From Actinomycetota bacterium (lineage in GTDB: Bacteria; Actinomycetota; Acidimicrobiia; Spongiisociales; ZC4RG35), in assembly GCA_019347585.1 (NCBI GenBank), contig JAHWLC010000059.1, positions 1-6,816 of the forward strand: 6,816 nucleotides of DNA. Reading direction: 5' to 3'. A program made the translations under genes and the position numbers. Positions 1-5,820 of the stretch are shown here, piece after piece. Under the pieces are notes generated by a model. That model saw only the letters and a list, made by a program, of their open reading frames with translations, was not told the DNA's origin and ran no database searches. How positions within the stretch are numbered: the first letter of the stretch is position 1; the number at the start of each line of letters is the position of its first letter.

Positions 1-1
1 G

Positions 2-1282
2 ATGACCGCCAACTCGATCTCCGGCGCCCCCTTCTCCTCGCGGGGCGAAGCCAAAGAGATAGTCTTCGTCCGACATGCCGAGTCGGCGGCCAATGCGGAG
101 GGGGGTTGGAACGGCCGTTCCGACGGCCCGCTCAGCGACAGCGGCCGCATCAGCCTCGGTCCTCTAGCCCGGCGTCTCGCCTCCTGGGAGTTCGATGTCG
201 TGATCAGCTCGCCGCTGGGGAGGGCGATGGAGACGGCACGCAGCTTCGCCGCCGAAGTGGTCGCCGACGAGAGATTCACCGAGATCGACCTGGGGGCATG
301 GGAGGGGATGGCCTTCGCCGACGTCGAGGAGAGACATGGCGAGGAGTTGGCCGAGGCGGTCTCGGTCCGCAACATCCCTCTCGGCACCACCGGGGAGAGC
401 CTCGACGATGCCGCGAGGCGCGCCCACGACGCCGTCGACGAGCTGTTCGGCAGGCTGGCACCCGGCCAGAGGGCGGCGGTGGTCACCCACGGCGGGTTCC
501 TGCAATCGGTCCTGCAGCGGCACCTGGCCGGACGGGAGCGCAGGGCCCACGCTTTCGTTGCCAACACCGCCATCACCAGGGTTCTCCATCAGTTCGGGCG
601 GCCCCGGCTGGTCACCTTCAACGACACCGGGCATCTCGGGCCCAGGCCACCGCTCGTGGACTCCTACCTCGTAGGGGGGCAGCCGGTGCTGGCCTTGATC
701 CGGCACGGGCGCACCCGGGCCAATCTGGAGCGACGCTGGCAGGGGCACGGTGATTGGGACCTGGACGAGGTTGGGGTGGCCCAGGCCGAGGCACTGCGCG
801 ATTGGTACGGAGTGGTGGAGACCGTGTACTCGTCGCCGCTGAAGCGGGCCTGGTCCACCGCGGAAAGGATCGCCAAGGACGGCATGACCGCGGTGGCCGA
901 TCTCCGCGAGATCAACATGGGGAGATGGGAAGGCCTGACCACAGACGAGATCATCGAAGGCTGGCCGGGCGCCATGGAGCAGATCTACCGCGAGGGGGTC
1001 GACTTGCGACGCGGCGAGATCGGGGAGAGCTGGGGCGAGCTCAGCGCCCGGTTCACCTCGGCGTTGTCCGGGTTGGACTTTTCCGACACCGACCCGAGCG
1101 CCGTCGTCTCTCACGGCGGCGCCATCCGCTCCTATGTCTCCTCGCTCACCGCCACCACCGACACCCACGCCGAGTCCTTGTACACACCGGCGAACACCTC
1201 GGTGACCCATGTCGCACTCCTCGACCGGGGCCCGGAGATCCTCGACTACGCAGTCGCGCCGCATCTCGAGTCGATCCAATAG
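2..1282 (+). CDS. Tandem two-domain histidine phosphatase (phosphoglycerate mutase-like)
   Basis: The 426-aa product contains two complete histidine-phosphatase (RHG) domains in a row. Domain 1 (about residues 18-200) has the phosphohistidine motif RHAES at R24-H25, SSPLGR with R74, acid/base residue E94 in TEIDLGAWEG, and VTHGG with H163. Domain 2 (about 227-410) has RHGRT at R234-H235, SSPLKR with R282, E303 in REINMGRWEG, and SHGG with H371. Both therefore keep the full catalytic set. The family hydrolyses phosphomonoesters in the cytosol, using substrates such as 3-phosphoglycerate, alpha-ribazole phosphate or sugar phosphates. The substrate cannot be read from the sequence. A single domain is about 200 aa, so this is a duplication or fusion. 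The ATG sits at the left edge of the window, so a start further upstream cannot be excluded. The gene heads a tightly packed plus-strand set with a methyltransferase, RNase HI and a DUF2332 gene. In mycobacteria a phosphatase domain of this family is fused to RNase HI, which makes the nearby RNase HI notable. Confidence 0.9.
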   Translation: MTANSISGAPFSSRGEAKEIVFVRHAESAANAEGGWNGRSDGPLSDSGRISLGPLARRLASWEFDVVISSPLGRAMETARSFAAEVVADERFTEIDLGAWEGMAFADVEERHGEELAEAVSVRNIPLGTTGESLDDAARRAHDAVDELFGRLAPGQRAAVVTHGGFLQSVLQRHLAGRERRAHAFVANTAITRVLHQFGRPRLVTFNDTGHLGPRPPLVDSYLVGGQPVLALIRHGRTRANLERRWQGHGDWDLDEVGVAQAEALRDWYGVVETVYSSPLKRAWSTAERIAKDGMTAVADLREINMGRWEGLTTDEIIEGWPGAMEQIYREGVDLRRGEIGESWGELSARFTSALSGLDFSDTDPSAVVSHGGAIRSYVSSLTATTDTHAESLYTPANTSVTHVALLDRGPEILDYAVAPHLESIQ

Positions 1283-1294
1283 CGTCTCATCGCG

Positions 1295-1879
1295 GTGCTC
1301 GACTACGACTCTCCCCGCTACGCCCGGATCAACCGCTGGGATCCCTCTCACCTGGACAGAATCGATCGGCTGCTCGACCTCGAGCCCGGTGACCGGGTCC
1401 TGGAGGTCGGTTGCGGCCGTGGCCACCTCACCCGCCGGCTGGCCGGCCGGGGCATCGACGTGACGGGGATCGATGTCAATCCCAACGCCGCCGAGCTCGC
1501 AGGCAGCGACCGGGTGCTCACGATGAGGGCGCAGTCCCTCGACTTCGAAGGCTCCAGCTTCGACTACCTGATCTCCATCCATGCCCTGGAGCACATCGCC
1601 GAATTGGGGGAAGCGCTCGCCGAGATGGCGCGGGTGCTCAGACCGGGGGGGAGCGCCCTCCACATCTACCCGGCGGAGCCGATCAAGGGGCTGTACGCCA
1701 TCCCCACCTCGATCATCCTCCACGGCACCCCGTTCAAGGCGACCGAGGTCCACTGCCACCGGCTGTGGCCGGCCAAGCTGCGGCGGATGATGTCTCCGCT
1801 GGGGCTCACCGAGGCGAGCCACGAGTTCAACCTCTTCAGGTCCCCGCAGTTCGTCTCGGTCTTCGAGAAGACCGGCTAG
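1295..1879 (+). CDS. Class I SAM-dependent methyltransferase (Methyltransf_11-like)
   Basis: The 194-aa product is a small Rossmann-fold methyltransferase. Motif I is VLEVGCGRGHL (about residues 35-45), which binds the SAM methionine and ribose. The acidic residue ending strand beta-2 is D60 in VTGIDVNP. The motif IV/post-IV region is FDYLISIHALEHI (89-101), and RPGG (116-119) is typical of the Methyltransf_11/UbiE-like group. No substrate-specific motif is recognised, so the acceptor is unknown. The GTG start at 1295 lies 12 nt after the phosphatase stop and has no clear Shine-Dalgarno site, so translational coupling is likely. The gene is in the same reading frame as the upstream phosphatase, separated only by the TAG at 1280-1282 and four codons. 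RNase HI begins 5 nt after its stop. The family call is firm; the function is open. Confidence 0.87.
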   Translation: MLDYDSPRYARINRWDPSHLDRIDRLLDLEPGDRVLEVGCGRGHLTRRLAGRGIDVTGIDVNPNAAELAGSDRVLTMRAQSLDFEGSSFDYLISIHALEHIAELGEALAEMARVLRPGGSALHIYPAEPIKGLYAIPTSIILHGTPFKATEVHCHRLWPAKLRRMMSPLGLTEASHEFNLFRSPQFVSVFEKTG

Positions 1880-1884
1880 GGCGC

Positions 1885-2544
1885 TTGTTCACCTGCCAGA
1901 CCTGCGGTGAGAGCTTCTCGGTCCGAAAGGACATCCTGGAGCGGTACCCGGGATGGACCCCCCGCCAGTGCATGGAGTGCCGGGAGGACGGCACGATCGC
2001 CCGGGGCGGGGAGCAGAGCGCACGGGCCGCCGGCCAGCCGAAGCCCTCCGCCTCCAAACGACGCGACATGAGCCTCGGTGAGGTGCTCTCCAGTTTCATC
2101 GCCGGGCCCAAGACCGGGGTCTTCACCGACGGAGCCTCCGAGGGGAACCCGGGGCCGGGCGGATGGGGAGCGGTGCTCGTCGTCGACGACGAGATCATCG
2201 CCGAGGACCACGGGTCCGAGGCGCACACCACCAATAACCGAATGGAGCTGACCGCCATGGTGGCGGGCCTGCGCATGGTGCCCCCCGAGGCGGAGATCGA
2301 CGTCTACACCGATTCCCAGCTGGTGGTGAACATCCTCACCCAGTGGGCGGAGGGGTGGAAGGAGCGGGGTTGGCGGAAGAAGTCCTCCGGCGCGATCGCC
2401 AACCTGGAGCTGGTCAAAGAGGCGTATGAGCTCTACCGGCGGCGCCCCAAGACGACGATCCACTGGATCCCGGCGCACAGCGGCAACCGCTGGAACGAGT
2501 ACGCCGACGCCCTGGCCACCGCCTACCGGCGCTCGGAGCGCTGA
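1885..2544 (+). CDS. rnhA: Ribonuclease HI with N-terminal C4 zinc ribbon
   Basis: RNase HI cleaves the RNA strand of RNA-DNA hybrids (R-loops, primers) using two metal ions. The core spans about residues 76-216 of 219. It shows the DEDD set as D82 (FTDGASEGNPG), E121 (NNRMELTA), D143 (YTDSQ) and D208 (NEYADALA), plus the loop histidine H198 in IPAHSG. This agrees with the bacterial RNase HI family. Ahead of the core is a short domain with C4/C7 (CQTC) and C29/C32 (CMEC), spaced as a four-cysteine zinc ribbon, then a Gly/Pro/Ser-rich linker (about 40-62). The TTG at 1885 is chosen because it keeps all four cysteines and lies 5 nt after the methyltransferase stop. An ATG at 2068 would give a ribbon-less core protein. 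The Shine-Dalgarno site is weak (AGGG, 3 nt away), consistent with coupling. The ribbon may bind hybrid, like the N-terminal domain of eukaryotic RNase H1, but that role is inferred. Confidence 0.92.
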   Translation: MFTCQTCGESFSVRKDILERYPGWTPRQCMECREDGTIARGGEQSARAAGQPKPSASKRRDMSLGEVLSSFIAGPKTGVFTDGASEGNPGPGGWGAVLVVDDEIIAEDHGSEAHTTNNRMELTAMVAGLRMVPPEAEIDVYTDSQLVVNILTQWAEGWKERGWRKKSSGAIANLELVKEAYELYRRRPKTTIHWIPAHSGNRWNEYADALATAYRRSER

Positions 2545-2550
2545 CCGGTT

Positions 2551-2555
2551 GGAGG
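2551..2555 (+). promoter_or_regulatory. Shine-Dalgarno site deciding the DUF2332 start
   Basis: GGAGG lies 5 nt upstream of an in-frame CTG at 2561 and just after the RNase HI stop. It overlaps the only other nearby in-frame candidate, TTG at 2549, so it cannot serve that codon. The site therefore favours the rare CTG initiation codon. Confidence 0.6.
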
Positions 2556-2560
2556 TCACA

Positions 2561-3541
2561 CTGCAATACCTCGCAGAGTGGTCGACGCACACCACCTCCT
2601 CGCCCCTGTACAGCCATTTCGCCGGGGTGATCGCCGGTGACGAAGCGCTCTTGCGGGTGATCAACCGTATCGAGCACCGGCCCCCACCCAATGTGCTCCT
2701 CGCCGGGGTGCACTACCTCCTGATGAGGAACCCGGACCACCCGCTCGCCGGGTTCTACCCGAGTCTGAGCGAGCGCCCCCGCCCGGTCGAGGAGGTCGAT
2801 GAGGTCTTCACCGGGTTCGTCCTCGAGCACGAGGAGGAGCTGGTGGCGCTGGGTCGGGAGCGGCACACCCAGACCAACGAAGCGCGGCGGTGCACGGCCC
2901 TGCTCCCGGCGATATGGGCCGGGGAGCACCAATCGTTCCACCTCGTCGACATCGGCACCAGTGCCGGGCTCAACCTCGCCCTGGACCGTTACCACTACCG
3001 GCGGGACGAGATCGAGTGGGGCCCCGAGTCCCCGGTTCGCCTCCACGCCGCCCTGCGCGGGGCGGAGCCTGCTCCCCGCACCATCGAGGTGCTCTCCCGG
3101 ACCGGGCTCGACCTCCACCCGGTCGACACCGGCGACCCGGAAGACCGCGCCTGGCTGGAGGCTCTGGTGTGGCCGGAGGCTTCAGAGCGCCGACGCCGGC
3201 TGCGCAATGCTGTGGAGATCGCCGCCGGTCTTACCATCGAGCTGGTCGCCGGCAACGCCCTGGAGACCCTTCCTCGGGTGCTCGACGGGCTGCCGGCCGG
3301 CGAGCCGGCGGTGGTGATGAACTCCTTCGCCTTCAACCAGCTCAGCCCGGAGCAGAGGACGGGTGTCGAGGAGATCGTGCATGGGGGCAGGGCAAGGCGT
3401 CCGGTGCAACGGGTGTGGCTGGAGTTCAGCGGTCTGGGAGGGGAGGGAGCCGAGCTGAGGACCGACCCAGGCGCGCGATGGGTGACGCTGGGCAGGGCCC
3501 ATCACCATGGGGAGTGGCTGGAACTCTACGCCCGGCCGTAG
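2561..3541 (+). CDS. DUF2332 family protein of unknown function
   Basis: The 326-aa product matches the DUF2332 family as I remember it. Near the N-terminus is the hallmark stretch NVLLAGVHYLLMRNPDHPLA (44-63) followed by FYPSL (65-69). A conserved-looking centre has QTNEARRC (104-111), and the C-terminal half ends in WLELYARP. Residues 126-140 (FHLVDIGTSAGLNLA) read like a glycine-rich nucleotide or SAM loop after a beta strand (D130, G132, G136). With VVMNSFAFNQLSPEQR (251-266) placed like motif IV, a methyltransferase-like Rossmann fold is possible, but this is inference and no reaction is known to me. No signal peptide or membrane segment is visible. The CTG start at 2561 is chosen for its GGAGG at ideal spacing; TTG at 2549 is the alternative. 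The gene is the last of the plus-strand set. Its 3' end overlaps the convergent SDR gene by 16 nt. Confidence 0.82.
   Translation: MQYLAEWSTHTTSSPLYSHFAGVIAGDEALLRVINRIEHRPPPNVLLAGVHYLLMRNPDHPLAGFYPSLSERPRPVEEVDEVFTGFVLEHEEELVALGRERHTQTNEARRCTALLPAIWAGEHQSFHLVDIGTSAGLNLALDRYHYRRDEIEWGPESPVRLHAALRGAEPAPRTIEVLSRTGLDLHPVDTGDPEDRAWLEALVWPEASERRRRLRNAVEIAAGLTIELVAGNALETLPRVLDGLPAGEPAVVMNSFAFNQLSPEQRTGVEEIVHGGRARRPVQRVWLEFSGLGGEGAELRTDPGARWVTLGRAHHHGEWLELYARP
3526..3541. repeat. Near-palindrome at the tail-to-tail gene overlap
   Basis: The 16-nt overlap of the two convergent genes reads CTACGCCCGGCCGTAG. It contains the DUF2332 TAG at its right end and the SDR stop (CTA on plus) at its left end. 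Seven of eight base pairs of an inverted repeat match. It could fold as a 5-bp hairpin with a 6-nt loop from either strand. No U-tract follows, so calling it a terminator would be speculative. Confidence 0.6.
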
Positions 3542-4230
3542 ACGGGGAGGAGAGTCCCGTTCATGACCCCTGACTGCTCGGTGAGCAGGAAATGGGCCAC
3601 GGCCGCGATCTCGTCGGGTGTGGGCCAGTTGACGTAGTCGGCGTAGGGGAGGGAGGCCCTGGTCGCCGGGGTGTCGATCACCGAGGGCATGAGCACGTTG
3701 GCCGTCACACCGGTGCCGTCCAGCTCCTCGGCCACCGTCTTGCCCAGGGCCACCACCCCGGCCTTGGCGATGTTGAACGCCGCCTGGCCCTGGGGGTAGT
3801 CGACGGCGCCTCTGCTCCCCACCAGCACGATTCGCCCCCACCCCGCCTCCTTGAGATGAGGCACCGCGGCTCTCACTGCGTAGAACGCCGAGCGCAGGTT
3901 GAGGTCGAGCATCCGCTCGAATCGGACGTCGTCGGTCTCCTCCACGTCCCGACCCCCGGCCCAACCTCCAACGAGCGCGCAGAGCCCGTGGATGTCCCCC
4001 CAGCGGGCGGCAACCCCCTTCACGTAGGTGTTGACCGCCTCGGCGTTGGTGCAGTCGACCCGGGTCAGGGTGAGCCGCTCCTCGTCGACCTCGAACTCCG
4101 ACTCGAAGGCGGTCGCCTCGTCGGGGAGCAGGTAGGTCGCCGCGATGCGGTAGTCCTCAGCCATGAGCCGGCGGACAAGGGCCGTGCCCAGACCGCCGGT
4201 CCCACCGGTGATGACAACAGTTCTGGTCAA
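3526..4230 (-). CDS. Short-chain dehydrogenase/reductase with Phe in place of the catalytic Tyr
   Basis: The 234-aa product is a classical-size SDR. The NAD(P)-binding motif is TGGTGGLG (residues 8-15), with helix-alpha4 N111 (LDLNLRSAF), catalytic-position S139 (LVGSRGA) and K156. The usual YxxxK reads FNIAK here (codon TTC), so residue 152, exactly 13 after S139, is Phe instead of the proton-donating Tyr. The canonical NNAG is also changed to LVGG (86-89). The C-terminal PVYGRA resembles SDRs annotated as dihydropteridine reductase-like or general oxidoreductases. The substrate is unknown, and activity may be altered or lost. The TTG at 4230 is chosen because GAGGA sits 6 nt upstream; a TTG at 4257 would add nine residues ahead of the Rossmann strand and has no such site. 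The gene follows cofC after a 65-nt gap with its own promoter candidate and ends convergently inside the DUF2332 gene. Confidence 0.88.
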   Translation of the reverse strand: MTRTVVITGGTGGLGTALVRRLMAEDYRIAATYLLPDEATAFESEFEVDEERLTLTRVDCTNAEAVNTYVKGVAARWGDIHGLCALVGGWAGGRDVEETDDVRFERMLDLNLRSAFYAVRAAVPHLKEAGWGRIVLVGSRGAVDYPQGQAAFNIAKAGVVALGKTVAEELDGTGVTANVLMPSVIDTPATRASLPYADYVNWPTPDEIAAVAHFLLTEQSGVMNGTLLPVYGRA

Positions 4231-4236
4231 CGCAGA

Positions 4237-4241
4237 TCCTC
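4237..4241 (-). promoter_or_regulatory. Shine-Dalgarno site of the SDR gene
   Basis: On the minus strand GAGGA lies 6 nt upstream of TTG at 4230. This supports that start over the earlier in-frame TTG at 4257. Confidence 0.6.
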
Positions 4242-4255
4242 GTTGCGGTGGGCTC

Positions 4256-4261
4256 AATATA
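4256..4261 (-). promoter_or_regulatory. Candidate -10 element for the SDR gene
   Basis: TATATT on the minus strand matches TATAAT at five of six bases and stands out in a very GC-rich gap. It would place transcription start near 4249 and leave a leader of about 20 nt carrying the GAGGA site. No TTGACA-like -35 is seen 16-19 nt upstream; the bases there are near GGAAGC. The SDR may therefore have a promoter separate from pgpA-usp-cofC. Confidence 0.4.
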
Positions 4262-4295
4262 GGACGAGGAGGCGCGGGCTCGCTTCCATCCCGGC

Positions 4296-4877
4296 TCAGC
4301 CGAGGGCATGGTCGAGCCAGGCCCCGCGCCGGTGCCTTCGGGCCGAGGCCAGGTCTGAAGGGGTGTCGACGTCATGGGCCAGCCCGCAGGTGACCACCAC
4401 CCGAGGGGACGCCAGCCGGGGCAGATGACGGTGAAAGCTCGCTTTTCCGTAGCTGAAGGTCATCTGCCCTCGGCTCCCCAACGCCGAGGTCCCTCCATCC
4501 GCCGACGGCGCGATCGGGTGCTGGCCCTGGACCAGGGGGCGGGCCAGAGCTTCGACGTCGCTGGCCTGGAGCAGGGGCAGATCTGCGTGGAGGACGAGCC
4601 AGTCGCTCCCGCTGGCCCCGGCCCAGGAGACCCCGGCCTCGGCGGCGGCGCTCAGCCCCTGGCCCGGATCGGCCACCGTGGGCAGCCCCCTCAGGGCCGC
4701 CCACTCGGCCACGCCGACCGAATCGGTGACCACGACCGGGAGCAGCCCGACGGTCTCCACCGTGGCCAGCACACGCTCGGCCATGGCGCGGACGAGGAAC
4801 TCCCGAGCCGCGGGATCGAGGGCCCCGGCCAGCCTCTCCTTGCCGGTCTCGAACGACTTGACGGGGACCACGGCCAC
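4296..4877 (-). CDS. cofC: CofC/FbiD-type guanylyltransferase of coenzyme F420 synthesis
   Basis: The enzyme transfers GMP from GTP onto 2-phospho-L-lactate, or onto phosphoenolpyruvate in the mycobacterial FbiD version. The activated intermediate then joins to the deazaflavin Fo. The 193-aa product has the family signatures: VPVKSFETGKERLAGAL (residues 4-20, nucleotide binding, K7 and R15), HADLPLL (97-103) for metal and substrate, APSADGGTSAL (123-133), FSYGKASFHRHL (141-152) and DVDTPSDL (169-176). The length is near the family norm of about 200-220 aa. The GTG at 4877 is used because it precedes the conserved AVVPVK strand and has a purine-rich GGGAGGGGGG upstream. A second in-frame GTG two codons later is also possible. 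The gap to the upstream universal stress gene is 26 nt, suggesting cotranscription. It implies that the organism makes F420, although no other fbi/cof gene is in view. Confidence 0.88.
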   Translation of the reverse strand: MAVVPVKSFETGKERLAGALDPAAREFLVRAMAERVLATVETVGLLPVVVTDSVGVAEWAALRGLPTVADPGQGLSAAAEAGVSWAGASGSDWLVLHADLPLLQASDVEALARPLVQGQHPIAPSADGGTSALGSRGQMTFSYGKASFHRHLPRLASPRVVVTCGLAHDVDTPSDLASARRHRRGAWLDHALG

Positions 4878-4903
4878 GATCGGCCCCCCTCCCGCGGTCG
4901 GGG

Positions 4904-5344
4904 TCAGGGGACCACCAGGACGGGGATGTCGGCGAGATGGGTGAGACGGTCGGCCACCGATCCGAGGATCACGCGTTCGGCGAGGTTGGCCCCCCGTCTC
5001 CCGATGACGATCAGATCGGCCCCCCAGTCATCGGCCAGGGCGAGGATACGGGTCGACGGGTCACCGACATCCTCGATGGTCTCGTGTTCGATACCTTCGA
5101 GATCGAGATGGTCGACCACCTCGGCGAGGATCTTCTGTTGCCCCTCGACGAGCGCGGTCGACATCGCCTCGGGAGTGGGTGGCGCCCCACCGATGCCCCA
5201 CCAGCCCTCGGGGGGCCTGACCACGGTAGCCAACAGCAGTCTCGCCCCCCGAATGCGGGCCAGGGCGGCTCCGCGCTCGGCGGCGCGGCGGCTGCCCGCC
5301 GACCCGTCCACTCCGACGAGGATCGTCTCGATATTCCAGTCCAT
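4904..5344 (-). CDS. Universal stress protein (UspA family), ATP-binding type
   Basis: The 146-aa single Usp domain starts with the usual ILVGVDGSAGSRRA strand-turn (8-21, D13 contacts nucleotide). It ends with IGRRGANLAERVILGSVADRL (114-134), fitting the ATP-binding pattern G-2x-G-9x-G-(S/T) through G115, G118, G128 and S129, and then PVLVVP. The ATP-binding subclass (MJ0577-like) is typical of actinobacterial Usp proteins, cytosolic dimers linked to hypoxia or stress survival. Which stress applies here is unknown. An insert rich in Gly/Pro (about 43-60, RPPEGWWGIGGAPPTPEA) follows strand 2, where these proteins often vary. The ATG start has AAGGG 6 nt upstream. The gene lies 24 nt after pgpA and 26 nt before cofC, so it is probably cotranscribed with both. 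Confidence 0.92.
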   Translation of the reverse strand: MDWNIETILVGVDGSAGSRRAAERGAALARIRGARLLLATVVRPPEGWWGIGGAPPTPEAMSTALVEGQQKILAEVVDHLDLEGIEHETIEDVGDPSTRILALADDWGADLIVIGRRGANLAERVILGSVADRLTHLADIPVLVVP

Positions 5345-5363
5345 CCGTTTCCCTTCTCCGGGT

Positions 5364-5381
5364 CGAGCCTAGAGCAGCGCC
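5364..5381. repeat. Direct repeat copy 1, at the pgpA stop and usp leader
   Basis: This 18-nt segment, CGAGCCTAGAGCAGCGCC on plus, recurs at 5825-5843 with a single inserted T. On the minus strand it covers the last pgpA codons and stop and lies just upstream of the usp Shine-Dalgarno site. It includes TAGGCT, which fits the actinobacterial TANNNT -10 form. It may be a duplicated promoter or regulatory segment, or coincidence. Confidence 0.55.
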
Positions 5382-5818
5382 TGGAGCAGGTGGCCGGCCG
5401 CCAGTCCATAGGCCCCGGCGACCAGGTCGTCGAGCATCACCCCCGCTGATCCGGCGAGGCGATCGGCGGCGCCAACCCCCGGCACCTTGAAGATGTCGGC
5501 GACCCGAAAAACGAGGAACGCGACTACTGCGGCCCCGACGCCGAGACCGGCCACGGCGAGCATCGTCCCCGCCGCCTCGTCGATCACGATCCACCCGGCG
5601 TCACCCTCCTCGGCGAAGAGCTCCCGAACCGGCCAAAAGCCGACGAGTGCCACCACGGCGGCGGCCGTGAGTTGCAGCTCCCAGCCCCATCGGGCCCCGA
5701 TGCCCAGGGCAAGCGGAAAGGTGAGGGCGCCGGCCACCGTGCCGGAGCCGTTGTGGCTGCCCCGGAACCCGCCCAGGATGAGGCCGGTGCCGAACCAGGA
5801 GGCGAGGAGTCGGGTCAT
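5369..5818 (-). CDS. pgpA: Phosphatidylglycerophosphatase A-like membrane protein
   Basis: PgpA removes phosphate from phosphatidylglycerol phosphate at the inner face of the membrane to give phosphatidylglycerol. The 149-aa product has the family order: GSHNGSGTVAGAL near the N-terminus (20-32, for the usual aPGTxGSL), WIVIDEAAGTMLA (76-88, D80 and E81), FRVADIFKVPG (104-114, R105, D108, K111) and GVMLDDLVAGAYG (126-138, D130 and D131). Hydrophobic segments near 28-40, 48-64, 84-104 and 132-149 fit a multi-pass membrane protein. The sequence diverges from better-known members: Ser replaces Pro in PGT, and KVPGVG replaces KPxPI. Another role within the superfamily is therefore possible. The ATG at 5818 is preferred to an in-frame TTG at 5854 because it gives a normal-length N-terminus. 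No strong Shine-Dalgarno site is seen. It is the first gene of the minus-strand set, divergent from ilvE. Confidence 0.83.
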   Translation of the reverse strand: MTRLLASWFGTGLILGGFRGSHNGSGTVAGALTFPLALGIGARWGWELQLTAAAVVALVGFWPVRELFAEEGDAGWIVIDEAAGTMLAVAGLGVGAAVVAFLVFRVADIFKVPGVGAADRLAGSAGVMLDDLVAGAYGLAAGHLLQALL

Positions 5819-5820
5819 TC

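Noticed and set aside
164..1822. A 552-codon open frame on the minus strand opposite the phosphatase and methyltransferase genes
   Set aside because: It is antisense to two genes with full family motifs. Its translation is low-complexity Gly/Pro/Arg-rich with no recognisable domain, as expected for a GC-rich shadow frame.
4292..4302. Inverted repeat CGGCTCAGCCG at the cofC stop as a terminator
   Set aside because: A 5-bp stem with a 1-nt centre and no T-tract cannot form a normal terminator hairpin. Such short symmetries are common in GC-rich DNA.
3592..4428. A 278-codon plus-strand open frame opposite the SDR gene
   Set aside because: It is antisense to a clear SDR. The product is Gly/Arg/His-rich without motifs and runs into the cofC region in the wrong orientation.
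4374..5372. A 332-codon plus-strand open frame across cofC and usp
   Set aside because: It spans two well-supported minus-strand genes and their gap, and its translation has no family motif.
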